The notes under the pieces were generated by a model that was not told the DNA's origin, ran no database searches, and was given only the letters and a program-made list of their open reading frames with translations. Of a stretch of DNA of 8,511 bases, positions 6,486-8,511 are shown piece after piece; positions within the stretch are counted from its first letter, which is position 1, and each line of letters starts with the position of its first letter. A program made the position numbers and the translations under genes. The DNA is from Sphingomonadales bacterium (lineage in GTDB: Bacteria; Pseudomonadota; Alphaproteobacteria; Sphingomonadales; Sphingomonadaceae), in the NCBI GenBank assembly GCA_020200935.1, contig JAIVHR010000019.1:1-8511 (forward strand), in the 5' to 3' direction.

Positions 6486-8198
6486 ATGGGAGCGCTCAAG
6501 GAGCCGCATGGGGGCGAACTCAAGAATCTGTATCTGGGCGCCGAGGCCGCGGCGGAGGAGAAGCAGCTTTCGCGCGAGATGCCGTCCTGGGATCTCACCG
6601 CGCGGCAGATCTGCGATATCGAGCTGATCCTCAATGGCGGCTTCTCGCCGCTCGAGGGCTTTCTCGGGCAAGCCGACTATGAGAGCGTGGTCGGCGGCAT
6701 GCGGCTCGCCGACGGACTGCTCTGGCCGATCCCGGTGACGCTCGACGTGACGCAGGAATTCGCCGACGCCATCGGCGAGGGCGACACGATTGCGCTGCGC
6801 GACCGCGAGGGCGTGCTGATCGCCACCATGGCCGTCAGCGACAAATACACGCCGGACAAACGCGCCGAGGCGGCCGGCGTACTCGGCACCACCGACGATC
6901 TCCATCCCGAGGTCGACCGGCTGCTCAACCATTCGGGCCCGGTCTATCTCGGCGGCAGCCTGCGCGGCGTCCAGCCGCCGATCCATTTCGATTTCACCCA
7001 CAACCGCCATTCGCCGCAGGAGCTGCGCGACCTGTTCGCCAAATGGAGCTGGCGCAAGGTCGTCGCCTTCCAGACCCGCAACCCGCTCCACCGCGCCCAC
7101 CAGGAGCTGACCTTCCGCGCCGCGCGCGAAGCCGAGGCCAACCTCCTCATCCATCCCGTCGTCGGCCAGACCAAGCCCGGCGACATCGACTATTTCACCC
7201 GCGTCCGCTGCTACGAGAAGCTGCTCTCGCATTATCCCGAACAAACCTCCGCGCTCAGCCTGCTGCCGCTGGCGATGCGGATGGCCGGGCCGCGCGAGGC
7301 GGTCTGGCACGGCATCATCCGCAAGAATTTCGGCTGCACGCACTTCATCATCGGCCGCGACCATGCCGGCCCCGGCAAGGATTCGAAGGGAGAGGATTTC
7401 TACGGCGCCTATGACGCGCAAACGCTGTTCCGCGAGTACGAAAAGGAAATCGATATCTCGCTCGTCCCCTTTCAGATGATGGTCTATGTCCAGGATCGCG
7501 CTCAATATGCGCCTGTCGACGAGGTCGAGCCCGGGGAAACCCAGCTGACCATTTCGGGGACCGAGCTCCGGCGCCGGCTCAAATTCGGCCTCGAAATCCC
7601 CGACTGGTTCTCCTTCCCCGAAGTGATCGATGTGCTGCGCGAGCGTCATCCGCCGCTGAGCCAGCAAGGCTTCACCCTGTTCTTCACCGGGCTGTCGGGC
7701 TCGGGCAAATCGACCATCGCCAACGCCGTGATGACCAAGATGATGGAGATGGGCGGGCGGCGCGTGACCTTGCTCGACGGCGATCTCGTCCGAAAGAATC
7801 TGTCGAGCGAGCTCGGCTTTTCGAAGGAGCACCGCAACCTCAATATCGAGCGGATCGGCTTCGTCGCCAGCGAGATCACCAAGAATGGCGGCATCGCCAT
7901 CTGCGCGCCGATCGCCCCCTACAAGGGCAGCCGCCGCAAGGTGCGCGAGATGATCGAGGGGCTCGGCGGCTTCATCGAGATCCACGTCTCGACCCCGCTC
8001 GAAGTCTGCGAGGCGCGCGACCGCAAGGGGCTGTATGCCAAGGCCCGGGCCGGGGTGATCAAGGAATTCACCGGCATCTCGGACCCCTATGAGGACCCCG
8101 AAAACCCCGAAATGCGGATCGACACGACCGAGATCACGATCGACCAGGCCGCCCAGCAGGTGCTGCTCAAGCTCGAGAATCTGGGGTATTTGAGTTAA
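6486..8198 (+). CDS. cysC: Bifunctional sulfate adenylyltransferase / adenylylsulfate kinase (Sat-CysC fusion)
   Basis: 570 aa, cytosolic. The N-terminal part (about 1-390) is a homomeric-type ATP sulfurylase, making adenosine 5'-phosphosulfate from ATP and sulfate. It shows FSPLEGFL (53-60), the nucleotide-binding QTRNPLHRAH (196-205) with the two-His signature, and GRDHAGPGKD (290-299). The C-terminal part (about 395-570) is APS kinase, phosphorylating APS to PAPS: P-loop GLSGSGKST (402-410), LLDGD (429-433), RNLNIERIGFVA (450-461), ICAPIAPY (472-479) and KEFTGISDPYE (526-536). Both active sites look intact. PAPS feeds reductive sulfate assimilation or sulfotransferases. It is not the GTPase-type CysD/CysN system. 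No reductase gene lies beside it here. It is divergent from ahcY. The stop at 8196-8198 is followed by a T-run (8206-8211) without an obvious stem of its own. Confidence 0.96.
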   Translation: MGALKEPHGGELKNLYLGAEAAAEEKQLSREMPSWDLTARQICDIELILNGGFSPLEGFLGQADYESVVGGMRLADGLLWPIPVTLDVTQEFADAIGEGDTIALRDREGVLIATMAVSDKYTPDKRAEAAGVLGTTDDLHPEVDRLLNHSGPVYLGGSLRGVQPPIHFDFTHNRHSPQELRDLFAKWSWRKVVAFQTRNPLHRAHQELTFRAAREAEANLLIHPVVGQTKPGDIDYFTRVRCYEKLLSHYPEQTSALSLLPLAMRMAGPREAVWHGIIRKNFGCTHFIIGRDHAGPGKDSKGEDFYGAYDAQTLFREYEKEIDISLVPFQMMVYVQDRAQYAPVDEVEPGETQLTISGTELRRRLKFGLEIPDWFSFPEVIDVLRERHPPLSQQGFTLFFTGLSGSGKSTIANAVMTKMMEMGGRRVTLLDGDLVRKNLSSELGFSKEHRNLNIERIGFVASEITKNGGIAICAPIAPYKGSRRKVREMIEGLGGFIEIHVSTPLEVCEARDRKGLYAKARAGVIKEFTGISDPYEDPENPEMRIDTTEITIDQAAQQVLLKLENLGYLS

Positions 8199-8218
8199 GG
8201 TGCGGTTTTTTCTGTATT

Positions 8219-8307
8219 CGTCATTCCAGCGAAGGCTGGAATCTATCCCGGCTCGACAGTTTGCGATACGATAACTGGGATGGACCCCAGCCTTCGCTGG
8301 GGTGACG
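8219..8307. repeat. Palindromic intergenic repeat, copy 2
   Basis: The left arm 8219-8249 (cgtcattccagcgaaggctg...) and right arm 8277-8307 (...cagccttcgctggggtgacg) are inverted, with 26 of 31 positions matching. It lies between the convergent ends of sat-cysC and the YqgE-family gene, where the large hairpin could also stop transcription from either side. The remaining bases of 8199-8332 hold no gene. Confidence 0.75.
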
Positions 8308-8332
8308 GGTGGTTTATTGAATACCTACAAGC

Positions 8333-8511
8333 CTAAGCATGCCCGGCATCGGGCGCGAGCAGGGTCGGGTCGATGCCGGCTTTCTGGTAGCCGGCGGTCC
8401 ATCGATCGGCCGTTTCCGTCTCGAAGAGGATCGCGGCGTCGCCCTCGGCTGTGAACCAGCCGTGGCGCGTCATCTCCTCGTCGAGCTGGCCCGGCGACCA
8501 TCCGGCATAGC
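8333..8511 (-). CDS. YqgE/AlgH-family protein, C-terminal part (5' end beyond window)
   Basis: The last 59 complete codons before the TAG at 8335-8333 are seen. The fragment begins YAGWSPGQLDEEM and continues HGWFTAEGDAAILFE, then WTAGYQKAGIDPTLL, ending PDAGHA. The pattern G-YAGW-PGQL-E-E, a Trp-containing strand, then W-x(n)-G-ID-P-L near the C-terminus fits the YqgE/AlgH (UPF0301, DUF179) family. Its molecular role is poorly defined; AlgH of Pseudomonas was linked to alginate gene expression. It is convergent with sat-cysC. The family call rests on a short fragment but the pattern is distinctive. Confidence 0.8.
   Translation of the reverse strand, partial: YAGWSPGQLDEEMTRHGWFTAEGDAAILFETETADRWTAGYQKAGIDPTLLAPDAGHA

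Noticed and set aside
6417..7985. 522-codon minus-strand open frame opposite sat-cysC
   Set aside because: Antisense to a gene with intact catalytic motifs; no domain of its own is recognisable.

Overview
The window is GC-rich alphaproteobacterial chromosome, most likely from a sphingomonad (order Sphingomonadales). The evidence is a DivL-like tyrosine 'kinase' (an alphaproteobacterial cell-cycle protein), a long-form S-adenosylhomocysteine hydrolase, a fused ATP sulfurylase/APS kinase, and short palindromic intergenic repeats of a kind I associate with that order. The order-level assignment is inference.

Layout: (a) 1-1984, minus strand: a DivL-like protein with a membrane anchor, three PAS-like modules, a HisKA domain with Tyr in place of the phospho-accepting His, and the start of the ATPase domain, which runs off the left edge. 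Its reading frame is broken near 1660, separating the anchor from the rest. (b) 1985-2258: intergenic, holding a hairpin-bounded repeat. (c) 2259-4433, minus: a TonB-dependent receptor with a His/Asp/Glu-rich insertion, probably for zinc (ZnuD-like), with a Zur-box-like palindrome over a TATAAT hexamer just upstream. (d) 4434-4733: another palindromic repeat and the rho-independent terminator of ahcY. (e) 4734-6155, minus: ahcY. (f) 6156-6485: regulatory region between the divergent genes ahcY and sat-cysC, with a leader hairpin plus U-tract, a perfect 20-bp palindrome and a repeat element. (g) 6486-8198, plus: fused sat-cysC. (h) 8199-8332: a second copy of the same repeat class. (i) 8333-8511, minus: the C-terminal end of a YqgE/AlgH-family protein.

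Functionally the right half concerns sulfur: Sat-CysC activates sulfate to PAPS for assimilation towards cysteine and methionine, and AhcY clears the S-adenosylhomocysteine left by methylation. The palindrome between them is a candidate operator for an SAM/SAH- or sulfur-responsive regulator. The receptor looks like an independently controlled metal-uptake gene placed between ahcY and divL. I see no CRISPR, phage, transposase, tRNA or rRNA. I found no clearly new multi-gene system. The points most worth checking are the broken divL-like frame with its Tyr acceptor site, the leader architecture of ahcY, and the metal receptor with its operator.
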